Positions 9,649 through 19,193 of a DNA stretch of 36,534 bases are shown here, piece after piece. The position numbers and the translations under genes were made by a program. The stretch comes from Muribaculaceae bacterium (GTDB lineage: Bacteria; Bacteroidota; Bacteroidia; Bacteroidales; Muribaculaceae). Every line of letters starts with the position of its first letter. Position 1 is the stretch's first letter. The stretch is from the NCBI GenBank assembly GCA_029071345.1, contig JAIEAO010000037.1, positions 1 through 36,534 of the forward strand. The letters are read 5' to 3'. Below the pieces are notes generated by a model. It did not search any database, had not been told where the DNA came from, and saw only the letters and a list, made by a program, of their open reading frames with translations.

Positions 9649-10896
9649 ATGAGAGGATTTTCAGTATTGAGCATCATTCTGCTATTCGTATGCACCATAC
9701 TTATAGACTGGGGTGTCTGGTCCACTATCCGGAAATATGCTTCAAAGCGGAAAAAGTTATGGAGCCGGATTTACTCGGCCGTGGCCGTGCTGTCTCTCGC
9801 ATTGGTGACAGCCATCTGTTGCTGGCGTGGTGATCGCTCCGGAGATTCTCTGACGCTGCTGATGTGGATGCTTTACGTCTATTTCACCATCTATATCCCG
9901 AAATTCATATATCTTCTAATTGCCGGAATTGGTTGGATATTCAGTAAATTAGGTAGTAACCGTAAATCCAAAGTCGGATATTTTATCACCATTGCGGGTG
10001 CTATAATCGGAGTCTTAGTGTTTATAGCCATGTGGGTCGGTACTTTCTACACACGCCGCCATATTGATGTTGAAAAAGTAGAGCTATTCTCGTCAAAATT
10101 GCCCGCTTCATTCGATGGATATAAGATTGTGCAGTTCAGTGATGCTCATGTCGGCACATGGGGTAACGACACGACATTTATTGCTAAGTTGGTTAAGGAA
10201 ATAAATTCTCTAAATCCGGACTTGGTGGTGTTTACGGGCGACATCGTAAACCGATCTACGGCTGAATTACAGCCTTTTATCTCCACCTTAAGCAAAATAA
10301 AGGCTAAAGATGGCGTGATCTCTGTTTTAGGAAATCATGACTATGGCGATTATATGCATTGGAACTCTGAAGAGGATCACATCGCTAATAATCAACTGTT
10401 AGCTCAATGGGAAAAAGATATGGGTTGGGATCTTCTAAACAATGATTATCAATATATTACTAACGGCACGGATAGTATTGTGATTATCGGTGTCGAGAAT
10501 TGGGGAGAACCACCGTTCCATCAATACGGAGAACTTACGGAGTCATATCTGCCTACCGGAAATTCCACTGTAGATTTGAACGATGGCAATTATAAGATTC
10601 TTTTATCTCACAATCCGGAACATTGGAACCGTGAGGTCACCAAGATTTCTAATATCAATCTGACTTTAGCGGGGCATACTCACGCCATGCAGACCGAAGT
10701 TAATCTCTTCGGTTGGAAGTGGAGTCCGGCAGTGTTCCGTTATCCGCTGTGGGGAGGTTTATATGCCCGTGATCCCAAAGATGGGGAGAAAGCATATCTA
10801 TATGTGAATATAGGATGCGGAGAAGTCGGGATTCCGGCTCGTTTCGGAGTGGCATATCCCGAGTTGACAGAAATAACTCTTAGACGCGAAAAGTAA
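9649..10896 (+). CDS. Membrane-anchored metallophosphoesterase
   Basis: N-terminal TMs; FSDAHVGTW, VFTGDIVNRS, LGNHDYGDY, LAGHTHAMQ. Confidence 0.9.
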   Translation: MRGFSVLSIILLFVCTILIDWGVWSTIRKYASKRKKLWSRIYSAVAVLSLALVTAICCWRGDRSGDSLTLLMWMLYVYFTIYIPKFIYLLIAGIGWIFSKLGSNRKSKVGYFITIAGAIIGVLVFIAMWVGTFYTRRHIDVEKVELFSSKLPASFDGYKIVQFSDAHVGTWGNDTTFIAKLVKEINSLNPDLVVFTGDIVNRSTAELQPFISTLSKIKAKDGVISVLGNHDYGDYMHWNSEEDHIANNQLLAQWEKDMGWDLLNNDYQYITNGTDSIVIIGVENWGEPPFHQYGELTESYLPTGNSTVDLNDGNYKILLSHNPEHWNREVTKISNINLTLAGHTHAMQTEVNLFGWKWSPAVFRYPLWGGLYARDPKDGEKAYLYVNIGCGEVGIPARFGVAYPELTEITLRREK

Positions 10897-10898
10897 AT

Positions 10899-11315
10899 AT
10901 GATGCCTGTTAATCCGCATAACTCCTCTAATCCACAGCACCCAACGAAAGTTGTGTTAAGTTTCGGTTCAAATTGTGGAGACAGAAAAGATAACGTGCGG
11001 AAGGCACTTGATTGGTTGTGCAAAAACTTCTCTGAATCGAAAGTGTCGGAGATTTACGAGACTCCCGAAATTCATGGTGTCGGCAATGCTTATATCAATG
11101 CAGTCGGCTCGTGTAGAGTGGATTGCACGTTGGATGAAATGTTAGCCCTTACTAAAGAATACGAGAAAGAAAACGGCCGAGATTCCGCTTGCCGTCAGCG
11201 TGGCGATGTACCGATAGACATAGATGTAGTGATATGGAATGAAGAGATAATTCGTCCGCTCGACTATTCCAGCTCCTTCTTCAAAATAGGCTACGCGATG
11301 ATTACCGAGGATTAG
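10899..11315 (+). CDS. folK: 2-amino-4-hydroxy-6-hydroxymethyldihydropteridine diphosphokinase
   Basis: VVLSFGSNCGDRKDNVRKAL, PIDIDVVIWN. Confidence 0.85.
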   Translation: MMPVNPHNSSNPQHPTKVVLSFGSNCGDRKDNVRKALDWLCKNFSESKVSEIYETPEIHGVGNAYINAVGSCRVDCTLDEMLALTKEYEKENGRDSACRQRGDVPIDIDVVIWNEEIIRPLDYSSSFFKIGYAMITED

Positions 11316-12448
11316 AATTTAGAGGTTCTACGGTATAAGTAAAGTCCGATTGCGAGATAGATAACGTTCGGTATCTCCATTGCGATGAAGGGAGTGGTTA
11401 GACCGTTGACTGCAAACGAACTGGTTACTGTGGAGAAAAGAATGTAGCTGAAGCTGAGGGCCAGACCGATACCGATGTTTAGACCCATACCTCCTTTTGA
11501 TTTCTTAGATGAGAGCGACATACCGATGAGAGTCAGGATAAATGCCGCAGCTGTGGAGGCATATCGTTTCTCACGCTCGATCTCAAAAGACTTAATGTTT
11601 GCGACACCACGCATCTTCTGTTTCTCTACATATTCAGAAAGTTGCGGAGTGGTGAGGGTCTCCCAGTCGTTGGCTGCGATCAGGAAGTCCTTTGGCTCAA
11701 TCGGAATAATAGTGTCAATTGATGCTCCGCGACGGATATTCTCTTTCATACCGTCGAAGTCGCGGATCATATAGTCGCGCACGGTCCAATGATAGTTGCG
11801 TGTAGTGTCGTAGACAATGGATGACGCGGTCATTCGCGACACAAGTTCCTTACCTTTGAACTTATCGTAAGAGAAACGGTGGCCTGTCTTATTCACGTTT
11901 TCGAATCGCCCGATATAAACCACCTCTCCGGGTCGCGCCATCAGCTGAATATCAATACCTGTCTCAACGCTCTTGTTACGAACATATTTGTTGGTATAGG
12001 CAATTCGCTTAACATTGCTCGGAGGAATAATGTAGTTGCTGAGAACAAATGTCAGGGCCGCAATCAGGGCAGCGCCGATCATATAAGGGCGCAGAAGTCT
12101 CGAAAAGCTGACACCGCTCGATAGGATCGCGATTATCTCTGAATTTCCCGCCAATTTGGTGGTGAAGAATATTACCGATATGAACACGAAGAGAGGGGAG
12201 AGCATATTAGCGAAGTAGGGGAGGAATGAGGCGAAATAGTCAAAGAGCGTCTCTTTGAGGGGCGCGGTGAGGAAGGCATCGAGTTTCTCGGTGATGTCGA
12301 ACATCGAGATGACTGCGAGAATCAGGATTGTAGCCATGAAATAGGTACCTAAGAATTTCTTAAGTATGAATATGTCAAGTGTCTTCAGTTGGAAAACCGA
12401 AGTCAACTTCTTAAGAAATTTACGGATGCCTAATTTCTTCATTGTCAA
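11312..12448 (-). CDS. LptF/LptG (YjgP/YjgQ) family permease
   Basis: FILKKFLGTYFMATILILAVISMFDITEKLD, multiple TMs, adjacent to tgt. Confidence 0.85.
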   Translation of the reverse strand: MTMKKLGIRKFLKKLTSVFQLKTLDIFILKKFLGTYFMATILILAVISMFDITEKLDAFLTAPLKETLFDYFASFLPYFANMLSPLFVFISVIFFTTKLAGNSEIIAILSSGVSFSRLLRPYMIGAALIAALTFVLSNYIIPPSNVKRIAYTNKYVRNKSVETGIDIQLMARPGEVVYIGRFENVNKTGHRFSYDKFKGKELVSRMTASSIVYDTTRNYHWTVRDYMIRDFDGMKENIRRGASIDTIIPIEPKDFLIAANDWETLTTPQLSEYVEKQKMRGVANIKSFEIEREKRYASTAAAFILTLIGMSLSSKKSKGGMGLNIGIGLALSFSYILFSTVTSSFAVNGLTTPFIAMEIPNVIYLAIGLYLYRRTSKF

Positions 12449-12461
12449 TGCTGTCTGTTTG

Positions 12462-13592
12462 TCAGAGACGTCTTGTCACTTTCTCCACCATCATCTTCTT
12501 CCAACTTGCGAAATCTCCGGCGATGATATGCTGACGTGCCTGTCTTACGAGTTCGAGATAGAAACCGAGATTATGGATAGATGCAATCTGCATCGCTAAA
12601 AGTTCTTGGCTCACAAAGAGATGACGCAGGTAGGCCTTGGAATACTCATGATCCACCCAGACCGTGCCGTTGGGATCGATCTCCGAATAATCGTCGGCCC
12701 ATTTCTTATTGCGCATATTCATGATTCCCTCCGATGTGAAGAGCATACCGTTGCGGCCGTTTCGCGTTGGCATCACGCAATCGAACATATCGACACCGCG
12801 GTCTATGCCTTCAAGGATATTGGCAGGAGTTCCGACCCCCATCAGATAGCGTGGCTTGTCCTTGGGCAGGATGTCGTTGACAACCTCGATCATCTCATAC
12901 ATCTTGTCTGTCGGTTCACCGACTGCGAGTCCACCGATGGCATTACCCTCCGCTCCGAGATCTGCAACAAACTTTGCAGATTCGCGGCGAAGCTCGGGAT
13001 AGACGCAACCCTGCACGATAGGGAAGAACGTCTGCGAATAGCCGTAAAGAGGTTCCGTCTCATTGAAATGCTTCCAACCGCGTTTGAGCCAGCGGTGGGT
13101 GAGATCAAGTGATTTACGGGCATAGTTGAAATCGGCAGTTCCGGGTGTACACTCGTCAAGGGCCATCATAATGTCCGATCCGATGATGCGCTGAATATCA
13201 ACTACACCTTCCGGTGTGAAAAGATGCTTACTGCCGTCTATATGACTTCTGAAATAAGCACCCTCCTCCTTGAGCTTGCGGTTGGCTGAGAGTGAAAACA
13301 CTTGAAAACCGCCGGAATCTGTCAGGATCGGGCGTTCCCAAGAATTAAACTTATGAAGCCCACCCGCCTTGCGGAGCACGTCGAGCCCCGGGCGGAGGTA
13401 AAGGTGATATGTATTGCCGAGAATAATCTTGGCATCGATGTCGTCGCGAAGTTCACGGATATGCACCCCTTTTACGGTTCCGGCCGTTCCTACAGGCATA
13501 AAAATAGGAGTAGGAATCACACCGTGAGCGGTAGTAATCTCACCGGCGCGGGCAGAAGAATCGGGTGCTAAAGCGTCAATTTTAAAATTCAT
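12462..13592 (-). CDS. tgt: Queuine tRNA-ribosyltransferase
   Basis: GTVKGV, LGNTYHLYLRPG, LTDSGGFQVFSL, GGLAVGEP, RYLMGVGTP, FDCVMPTRNGRNG. Confidence 0.96.
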   Translation of the reverse strand: MNFKIDALAPDSSARAGEITTAHGVIPTPIFMPVGTAGTVKGVHIRELRDDIDAKIILGNTYHLYLRPGLDVLRKAGGLHKFNSWERPILTDSGGFQVFSLSANRKLKEEGAYFRSHIDGSKHLFTPEGVVDIQRIIGSDIMMALDECTPGTADFNYARKSLDLTHRWLKRGWKHFNETEPLYGYSQTFFPIVQGCVYPELRRESAKFVADLGAEGNAIGGLAVGEPTDKMYEMIEVVNDILPKDKPRYLMGVGTPANILEGIDRGVDMFDCVMPTRNGRNGMLFTSEGIMNMRNKKWADDYSEIDPNGTVWVDHEYSKAYLRHLFVSQELLAMQIASIHNLGFYLELVRQARQHIIAGDFASWKKMMVEKVTRRL

Positions 13593-13596
13593 GATA

Positions 13597-13604
13597 CAAA
13601 ATTA
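13597..13604 (-). promoter_or_regulatory. -7 box of tgt; predicts a very short or absent 5' UTR
   Basis: Minus-strand TTTG-N20-TAATTTTG with ATG beginning 5 nt later. Confidence 0.55.
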
Positions 13605-13610
13605 GTTCAA

Positions 13611-13638
13611 TCCCCTCAAATTACCAAATTTGAGGGGA
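13611..13638 (-). terminator. Hairpin between DUF1015 gene and tgt
   Basis: Perfect 12-bp stem tcccctcaaatt-acca-aatttgagggga. Confidence 0.65.
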
Positions 13639-13707
13639 CGAACGCAAGTTAATATGAGCTTATATGTCGATATGAGCTTTATCTTAGACGAACTTATATG
13701 TCAGATC

Positions 13708-14952
13708 TTAGTCGAGTTTGTGGATTACGAGGCCGGAACGGAGCTTGGGCTCGAACCATGTGGTCTTCGGAGGCATGATGTTGCCGGTGTCGGCGATGTT
13801 GATGAGCTGATCCATTGTCACTGGATAGAGGGCGAGGGCCATCTTCATCTCACCGCTGTCAACACGTTTCTGGAGCTCTTCGAGGCCACGGATACCGCCT
13901 ACGAAGTCGATGCGTTTGTCGCTGCGGAGGTCGGTGATGCCGAGGATGTCGCGGAGGATAAGGTCGCTGGAAACGGTAACGTCAAGTACGCCGATCGGGT
14001 CAGAATCATCGAATGTTCCGTGCTTAGCGGTCAACGAATACCATTTGCCGTCGAGATAGAGGGAGAAGTTGTGAAGTGCGTTCGGCCGGTAGATCTCTGT
14101 GCCTTTCTCTTCAACCACGAAGTTTTCCTCCAGACGTTTCAGGAATTCCTCAGGAGTGAGACCGTTGAGATCCTTAACCACGCGGTTGTAGTCGATGATG
14201 TTAAGGTGAGAAGCCGGGAAAGCTACAGCCATGAAGTAGTTATACTCCTCATCGCCAGTATGGTTCGGATTCTGTTTTGCTTTCTCTGCACCAACGAGAG
14301 CGGCTGCAGCCGAGCGGTGATGTCCGTCGGCTATGTAAAGATTCGGAATTTTCTCGAATTCTTTGGTTACAGTCTCTATGGTGTTGTCATCCTCTATCAC
14401 CCAGAGTGTGTGACCGAAACCGTCGGGAGCTATGAAATCGTACTCAGGTTCGCCGGCAGTTACATCCTTGATGATTTTCTCAAGCACCTCATTGTCGGGG
14501 AATGCGAAGAACACGGGCTCGATGTTGGCATTGTTGCATCTAACGTGTTTCATGCGGTCTTCCTCCTTGTCACGGCGTGTGAGCTCATGCTTTTTTATGC
14601 GCCCTTCCATATAGTCAGGTACCCAAGCGCCCACTACGAAACCATACTGAGTCCGGCCGTTCATTGTCTGAGCGTAGATATAATAATTCTCCTTTTCGTC
14701 CTGAACGAGCCAGCCATTATCCTGGAATTTCTTGAAATTCTCAACAGCTTTGTCATATACATCGGGATGATGCTCGTCAAAACCTATTTCAAAGTCAATC
14801 TCAGGTTTGATGATGTGGTAAAGACTCTTGAGGTTTCCTTCAGCTTCAGCGCGTGCTTCCTCGCTGTTGAGAACGTCGTAAGGACGTGAAGCCACTTCTT
14901 CCACAAGATGACGGGGTGGACGTACCCCTTTAAACGGTTTGATTCTTGCCAT
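13708..14952 (-). CDS. DUF1015 family protein
   Basis: IKPFKGVRPP...ASRPYDVLNSEEAR, IADGHHRSAAA, NYFMAVAFPASHLNIIDYNRVVKDLNG. Confidence 0.93.
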   Translation of the reverse strand: MARIKPFKGVRPPRHLVEEVASRPYDVLNSEEARAEAEGNLKSLYHIIKPEIDFEIGFDEHHPDVYDKAVENFKKFQDNGWLVQDEKENYYIYAQTMNGRTQYGFVVGAWVPDYMEGRIKKHELTRRDKEEDRMKHVRCNNANIEPVFFAFPDNEVLEKIIKDVTAGEPEYDFIAPDGFGHTLWVIEDDNTIETVTKEFEKIPNLYIADGHHRSAAAALVGAEKAKQNPNHTGDEEYNYFMAVAFPASHLNIIDYNRVVKDLNGLTPEEFLKRLEENFVVEEKGTEIYRPNALHNFSLYLDGKWYSLTAKHGTFDDSDPIGVLDVTVSSDLILRDILGITDLRSDKRIDFVGGIRGLEELQKRVDSGEMKMALALYPVTMDQLINIADTGNIMPPKTTWFEPKLRSGLVIHKLD

Positions 14953-14963
14953 GGTGTTAAAAT

Positions 14964-15434
14964 TTAAGGTTTTTGGGTTTTCTTAGGTTTTCGGGCGCAT
15001 GTAGAGCATAGCCCGTAAATGTTGACAGATGAAAAAGTAGGGTGAAAGCCTCTGAATCTGAGGCCGGAAAGATAATCGCTAACTTCGGTTCCGTTCACCT
15101 CCTTCACGGCTCCGCACTTAAGGCAGATGAGATGAAGGTGCTTGTCTTCTGCAAGTTCGTATACAGCCTGTGTCTCGTTGAGATAATGCTTGCGCAGGAT
15201 ATTACATTCGCAAAGGAGTTCGATAGTGTTGTAGACCGTAGACCGCGACACATGATACTCACCCTCAATATCCTTATACAGCTCGTCGATATCGAAATGC
15301 ACCTTTTGTTCCAACGCCTTGTCGAGTATTGCAAACCTTTCGGGGGTCTGCCTCATCTTCTTGGATTTTATATAGTTGGCGAACGTCTCCTTGAGATGTT
15401 CGCGAAGCGATTGGTCGATTGTTGCACTTTTCAT
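14964..15434 (-). CDS. Fur family transcriptional regulator
   Basis: MRQTPERFAILDKALE, HFDIDELY, VSRSTVYNTIELL, HLHLICLKCG, CSTC zinc-site cysteines. Confidence 0.92.
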   Translation of the reverse strand: MKSATIDQSLREHLKETFANYIKSKKMRQTPERFAILDKALEQKVHFDIDELYKDIEGEYHVSRSTVYNTIELLCECNILRKHYLNETQAVYELAEDKHLHLICLKCGAVKEVNGTEVSDYLSGLRFRGFHPTFSSVNIYGLCSTCARKPKKTQKP

Positions 15435-15449
15435 CAGTCAATAATTTAT

Positions 15450-15496
15450 GCAAATATAATAAATATTGCTGACTTTGCAATATTTATTATATTTGC
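15450..15496. promoter_or_regulatory. Perfect 20-bp inverted repeat with overlapping divergent promoters (fur / rubredoxin)
   Basis: gcaaatataataaatattgc-tgacttt-gcaatatttattatatttgc; both strands give TTG-N19-TATATTTG. Confidence 0.85.
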
Positions 15497-15682
15497 GAGT
15501 GAGCAAAGAAAGCATCTGATGCTGTAGTGGAGGTTTCCCAACCTCCGCAATCAATAAAGAAGGAACATTTTTACTCACCATAGAGTGGAAATGACAAAGA
15601 ACTTTTAAAAGAATTTGAACCGAATAGACAGTAAATGTGTTTAAAAAAGTGAAAAAGAAATATAAACTAAATAATATAAGCT

Positions 15683-15841
15683 ATGAAAAAGTACAGATGT
15701 GAAGTATGTGATTGGATCTATGATCCCGAAGTAGGTGACCCTGATGGCGGCATCGCTCCCGGCACCGCGTTTGAAGATATACCCGAAGATTGGGTTTGCC
15801 CGATCTGCGGCGTAGGCAAAGATGAATTCGTAGAAATCTAA
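15683..15841 (+). CDS. Rubredoxin (52 aa, missing from the ORF track)
   Basis: [52 protein letters not shown]; two CxxC pairs. Confidence 0.96.
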   Translation: MKKYRCEVCDWIYDPEVGDPDGGIAPGTAFEDIPEDWVCPICGVGKDEFVEI

Positions 15842-15858
15842 AATTCAAATAACAATAT

Positions 15859-15889
15859 GACAGCCGAATGGAATTCCCATCCGGCTGTC
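15859..15889. terminator. Bidirectional terminator between rubredoxin and YjiH-like gene
   Basis: gacagccgaatgg-aatt-ccatccggctgtc type stem (one mismatch) followed by tttattt between convergent genes. Confidence 0.75.
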
Positions 15890-15913
15890 TTTATTTATAT
15901 GTGTAGTTCCGGA

Positions 15914-17104
15914 TCAGGTGAGGAGGAGGGTGATGAGGAGGTAGGTGAAGTGGGCGACGATGGCTGCCACGAGTCCGCCGATGGTGTGGGCGAGGATGGC
16001 TTTAGGGGTCAGTTCGCGGTAGCCCATTGAGTCAAGCATGGCGGTGTGGGTGCTGAGGTAGCCGCTCCAGCACATTCCGATGGCGGTGAACACTGCGATT
16101 GCGTTTCCGTCGATCCATCCCTGTGAGGCGAAGTTGGGTACAAGACCGAGTGCCGCACCGACAGCTCCCAATGCTGTGATGGGGAAGGCTACGAGGTGAG
16201 GATCAGAGAATCCGAAGAGCCATTCGAAGATGAAGTTTACTTTTGAAGCAAGCCATGGCAGAAGTTCTATCCCTTCGTAGGCCGCGCCAGAGTAACCATC
16301 GGCAGAGGCTGCTCCGAAGGTAAGTATCATTACAAGTGTGGAGATGATGAGAACGCCGGGGATGATTGCGATGCCGACATCCACCCCCATCTTGCCTCCG
16401 TCGAGCAGAGAGTTGAGTATGCGGATAAACACCGATTTGGATTTCACTTTATTCTCGATTTCTTCGATTTTATCGGCAGTGAGTGCCACAGCTTCCTCAA
16501 TTCTATACGATGGGTAAGCCTTGATGATGAACCGTTGCATGAGACGCGTCGAGACTATGCATCCGCAGAATGCACCGAAGAGTCCGACAACCGGCTCGAT
16601 ATAGTAGCCTTGCCCGACCATAAACACCATCACGAGGAGGCCCATGCCGAATGCAGTGCCGAAATTGGTGAGCGATATAAACTGGTATTTCTTGAAATAG
16701 CTGCTGAAGCGCTGGTCCTGCGAGAGGGAGATGATTGCGGGGTTATCGCTCAGGAATGTCATTGTAGCTCCAAGCGCGGCTACGCCCGGGAGATTGAACA
16801 GAGGTTTCATAAGCGGCCGCAGTATATTCTCAAGCAGCTTTACCACACCGAATTCCACAAATAGGCGTCCGATTGCTCCGGTGACAACACAAATACCCAT
16901 TAGATAAAATACCGTGTTGAGGAGCAGATCATGGGCGGTATGCATTATGGTGTTGAGCATATTGGGTAAACCCATGATTGAGCCAATATACCAAAACAAG
17001 GCGATTACAATAACGAGGCATGGCACTCCCGTAGGGATATACCTGGATATAGAGAATTTTTTCTTTCCCTTTTCGTCGGGAGAGATAGATTTGTCGAGTT
17101 CCAT
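15914..17104 (-). CDS. YjiH-like / nucleoside-recognition (Gate) domain membrane protein
   Basis: Multi-TM; FLSDNPAIISLSQDQRFSSYFKKYQFISLTNFGTAFGMGLLV. Confidence 0.8.
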   Translation of the reverse strand: MELDKSISPDEKGKKKFSISRYIPTGVPCLVIVIALFWYIGSIMGLPNMLNTIMHTAHDLLLNTVFYLMGICVVTGAIGRLFVEFGVVKLLENILRPLMKPLFNLPGVAALGATMTFLSDNPAIISLSQDQRFSSYFKKYQFISLTNFGTAFGMGLLVMVFMVGQGYYIEPVVGLFGAFCGCIVSTRLMQRFIIKAYPSYRIEEAVALTADKIEEIENKVKSKSVFIRILNSLLDGGKMGVDVGIAIIPGVLIISTLVMILTFGAASADGYSGAAYEGIELLPWLASKVNFIFEWLFGFSDPHLVAFPITALGAVGAALGLVPNFASQGWIDGNAIAVFTAIGMCWSGYLSTHTAMLDSMGYRELTPKAILAHTIGGLVAAIVAHFTYLLITLLLT

Positions 17105-17260
17105 GGTCAGTGTTCGGTATCAGTATAAGGTGTTATCGCAATTTCTATAAAAGGTGGTCATCGTAATAATATTCAGGCTTAGCTGAATTATCATGATATG
17201 ATATGCAAAAATAGTATTTTTTTAAATCGAAACAAATAGTAGAATTTGAAGAAAATTTGG

Positions 17261-17268
17261 TAATTTTG
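17261..17268 (+). promoter_or_regulatory. -7 box upstream of EamA transporter
   Basis: TAATTTTG. Confidence 0.55.
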
Positions 17269-17290
17269 CATTTAGTGCTGCATTCAAATG

Positions 17291-17318
17291 GCATTTATCA
17301 GCTGTGCCTGATAAATGC
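17291..17318 (+). promoter_or_regulatory. 5' UTR hairpin of EamA transporter mRNA
   Basis: Perfect 11-bp stem gcatttatcag-ctgtgc-ctgataaatgc starting about 20 nt after the -7 box; no T-tract. Confidence 0.55.
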
Positions 17319-17358
17319 GGAGTGTGGCGCGATTCCATAATACCATTGATACACAGTC

Positions 17359-18294
17359 ATGAAGCAAAATCAGACCTTCGGATCTAAATATCTAACGCTA
17401 CTCGCGCATTTAGGTACGTTACTTACCGTATCTTTCTGGGCCACATCATTTTTAGGGTCTAAAGTGCTTATGGAAAGTGGAGGATTTACCCCTGTAGAGG
17501 TGTATGTCTATCGCTTTGTTTTAGCCTACATCCTGCTCCTTATCATCACCATTCGCCAGATTCGAAGTAATTCGTGGCGCGATGAGCTGACGTTTTTTTT
17601 AAGCGGTATCTGCAGCGGTTCACTGTATTTTATTACTGAAAATTATGCTTTGCGGCTTACCACGGCAGGCAATGTGTCGCTGTTGGCATCTATTTCACCA
17701 CTTTTCACCACATTTCTGATGGCATTGGTGTTCAAACAGAAGATCAAATCGGGGGTGCTTATCGGATCTGTAGTTGCCATAATAGGCGTGGGGTGCATTA
17801 TATTCAGCAACGGTTTAGGTCTGGAACTCCGCCCGCAGGGCGACTTGCTCGCCTTGTCAGCTGCTTTATGCTGGGCCATATATACGATTGCTGTAAGGAG
17901 AGTCATACCGCTCTACACCTCACTGTTCATCACCCGTAAACTCTTTTTCTACGGTGTGATCACTGCTCTTCCGCTTCTTTTTATTCAGCATGAACCCTAT
18001 CATCTGGGTCTGCTCTTTGATATCCATAAGCCTGAATATCTGTTGAATTTATTATTTCTGGTGATATGCTGCTCGGTGGTGGCATATCTTATCTGGAATG
18101 AATCGATGAAGATTTTAGGCTCGGTGGTGGCTAACAATTATCTCTATCTTCAGCCTCCGATCACGATGGTGGCCGGCTATTTCCTACTTGGTGAAAAAAT
18201 ATATCTGTTAGGATATGTCGGATGCGCACTGGTGATATTAGGTCTGATAATTTCAGATAAGTGGAAAGGTTCGATATGGTTCAGAAAGAGATAA
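17359..18294 (+). CDS. EamA/DMT family transporter
   Basis: Ten hydrophobic segments; TVSFWATSFLGSKVLMESGGFTPVEVYVYRF; LGEKIYLLGYVGCALVILGLIIS. Confidence 0.92.
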   Translation: MKQNQTFGSKYLTLLAHLGTLLTVSFWATSFLGSKVLMESGGFTPVEVYVYRFVLAYILLLIITIRQIRSNSWRDELTFFLSGICSGSLYFITENYALRLTTAGNVSLLASISPLFTTFLMALVFKQKIKSGVLIGSVVAIIGVGCIIFSNGLGLELRPQGDLLALSAALCWAIYTIAVRRVIPLYTSLFITRKLFFYGVITALPLLFIQHEPYHLGLLFDIHKPEYLLNLLFLVICCSVVAYLIWNESMKILGSVVANNYLYLQPPITMVAGYFLLGEKIYLLGYVGCALVILGLIISDKWKGSIWFRKR

Positions 18295-18311
18295 ATTGAC
18301 GCGAGCGATCT

Positions 18312-19178
18312 ATGGATTATTCATATAAATATAATCTGAACCTGCCTCAGGAGCTGTCTGCTTTTATCGGGCAGGAGTTTTGGATTCTTGAAGATATCGG
18401 TCCGGATATGCTGACATCGCTGATGGACCCAGTGAAATTTTCGGCCAACTCATGGATTTTTGTGTATCAAGGTAATTGTGAGGCTGACCTGAACCTGATA
18501 AACTATAAGATATCGGGCCCGACGCTGGTAATGGTAGAGAGTTCGCAGATTCTTTATCCTCGATTTGTGAGCCGTGATTTTAAGGCATCGATAATGGTTA
18601 TGTCAAAAACCTTTCGAGATAATCTCGCTCTGTTTCTTGCTAATTTGCCAATATCTCCGATAATGTCTCGTCATGCCGTAACAGCAATTGATTCCGAGGC
18701 GCTTTCGGAGGTGTCAAAGTTATTCGGCGACTGTGGGTCGATCCTGGCTGATAAGGAGAATCCATATCAGGCTCAGGCTCTATTGTTCAGGCTTGTCACA
18801 TTCATATATAGCACAGCTTATCGTTGGTTTTTGCCCTATATGGAAGAAATAGTCTCTAATCAGGGGCGAATGTCTGATCAGTTCATGATGCTTGCGCAGC
18901 GGCATTTTCGTCAGCACCGCTTTCTTGACTTCTATGCTCGGAAACTCGAAGTGAGTCCCAAGCATCTTTCGCGCACTGTCAAGGCTCAGACGGGCTACAC
19001 GGCCGTGGAGTGGATAGAAAAATTTGTCATTCTGGAGGCCAAAGTGCTTTTGAAGTCTTCCAATCTAAACATTCAGCAGATATCCGACGAATTGAATTTC
19101 GCTTCACAATCGTTTTTTGGAAAATACTTCAAAAAACTCACCGGAATGTCGCCTAAAGAATTCCGGAATAGTCAGTAA
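18312..19178 (+). CDS. AraC family transcriptional regulator
   Basis: C-terminal double HTH: FYARKLEVSPKHLSRTVKAQTGYTAVEWIEKFVILEAKVLLKSSNLNIQQISDELNFASQSFFGKYFKKLTGMSPKEFRNS. Confidence 0.95.
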   Translation: MDYSYKYNLNLPQELSAFIGQEFWILEDIGPDMLTSLMDPVKFSANSWIFVYQGNCEADLNLINYKISGPTLVMVESSQILYPRFVSRDFKASIMVMSKTFRDNLALFLANLPISPIMSRHAVTAIDSEALSEVSKLFGDCGSILADKENPYQAQALLFRLVTFIYSTAYRWFLPYMEEIVSNQGRMSDQFMMLAQRHFRQHRFLDFYARKLEVSPKHLSRTVKAQTGYTAVEWIEKFVILEAKVLLKSSNLNIQQISDELNFASQSFFGKYFKKLTGMSPKEFRNSQ

Positions 19179-19193
19179 TTATCAAAATTCGAT

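Noticed and set aside
13655-13705. Imperfect direct repeat gaRcttatatgtc near the DUF1015 gene stop
   Set aside because: Short and degenerate; cannot be separated from chance in AT-rich spacer.
13630-14889. 419-aa plus-strand ORF antisense to the DUF1015 gene
   Set aside because: Shadow ORF opposite a well-supported conserved CDS; composition is that of an antisense frame with no recognisable domain.
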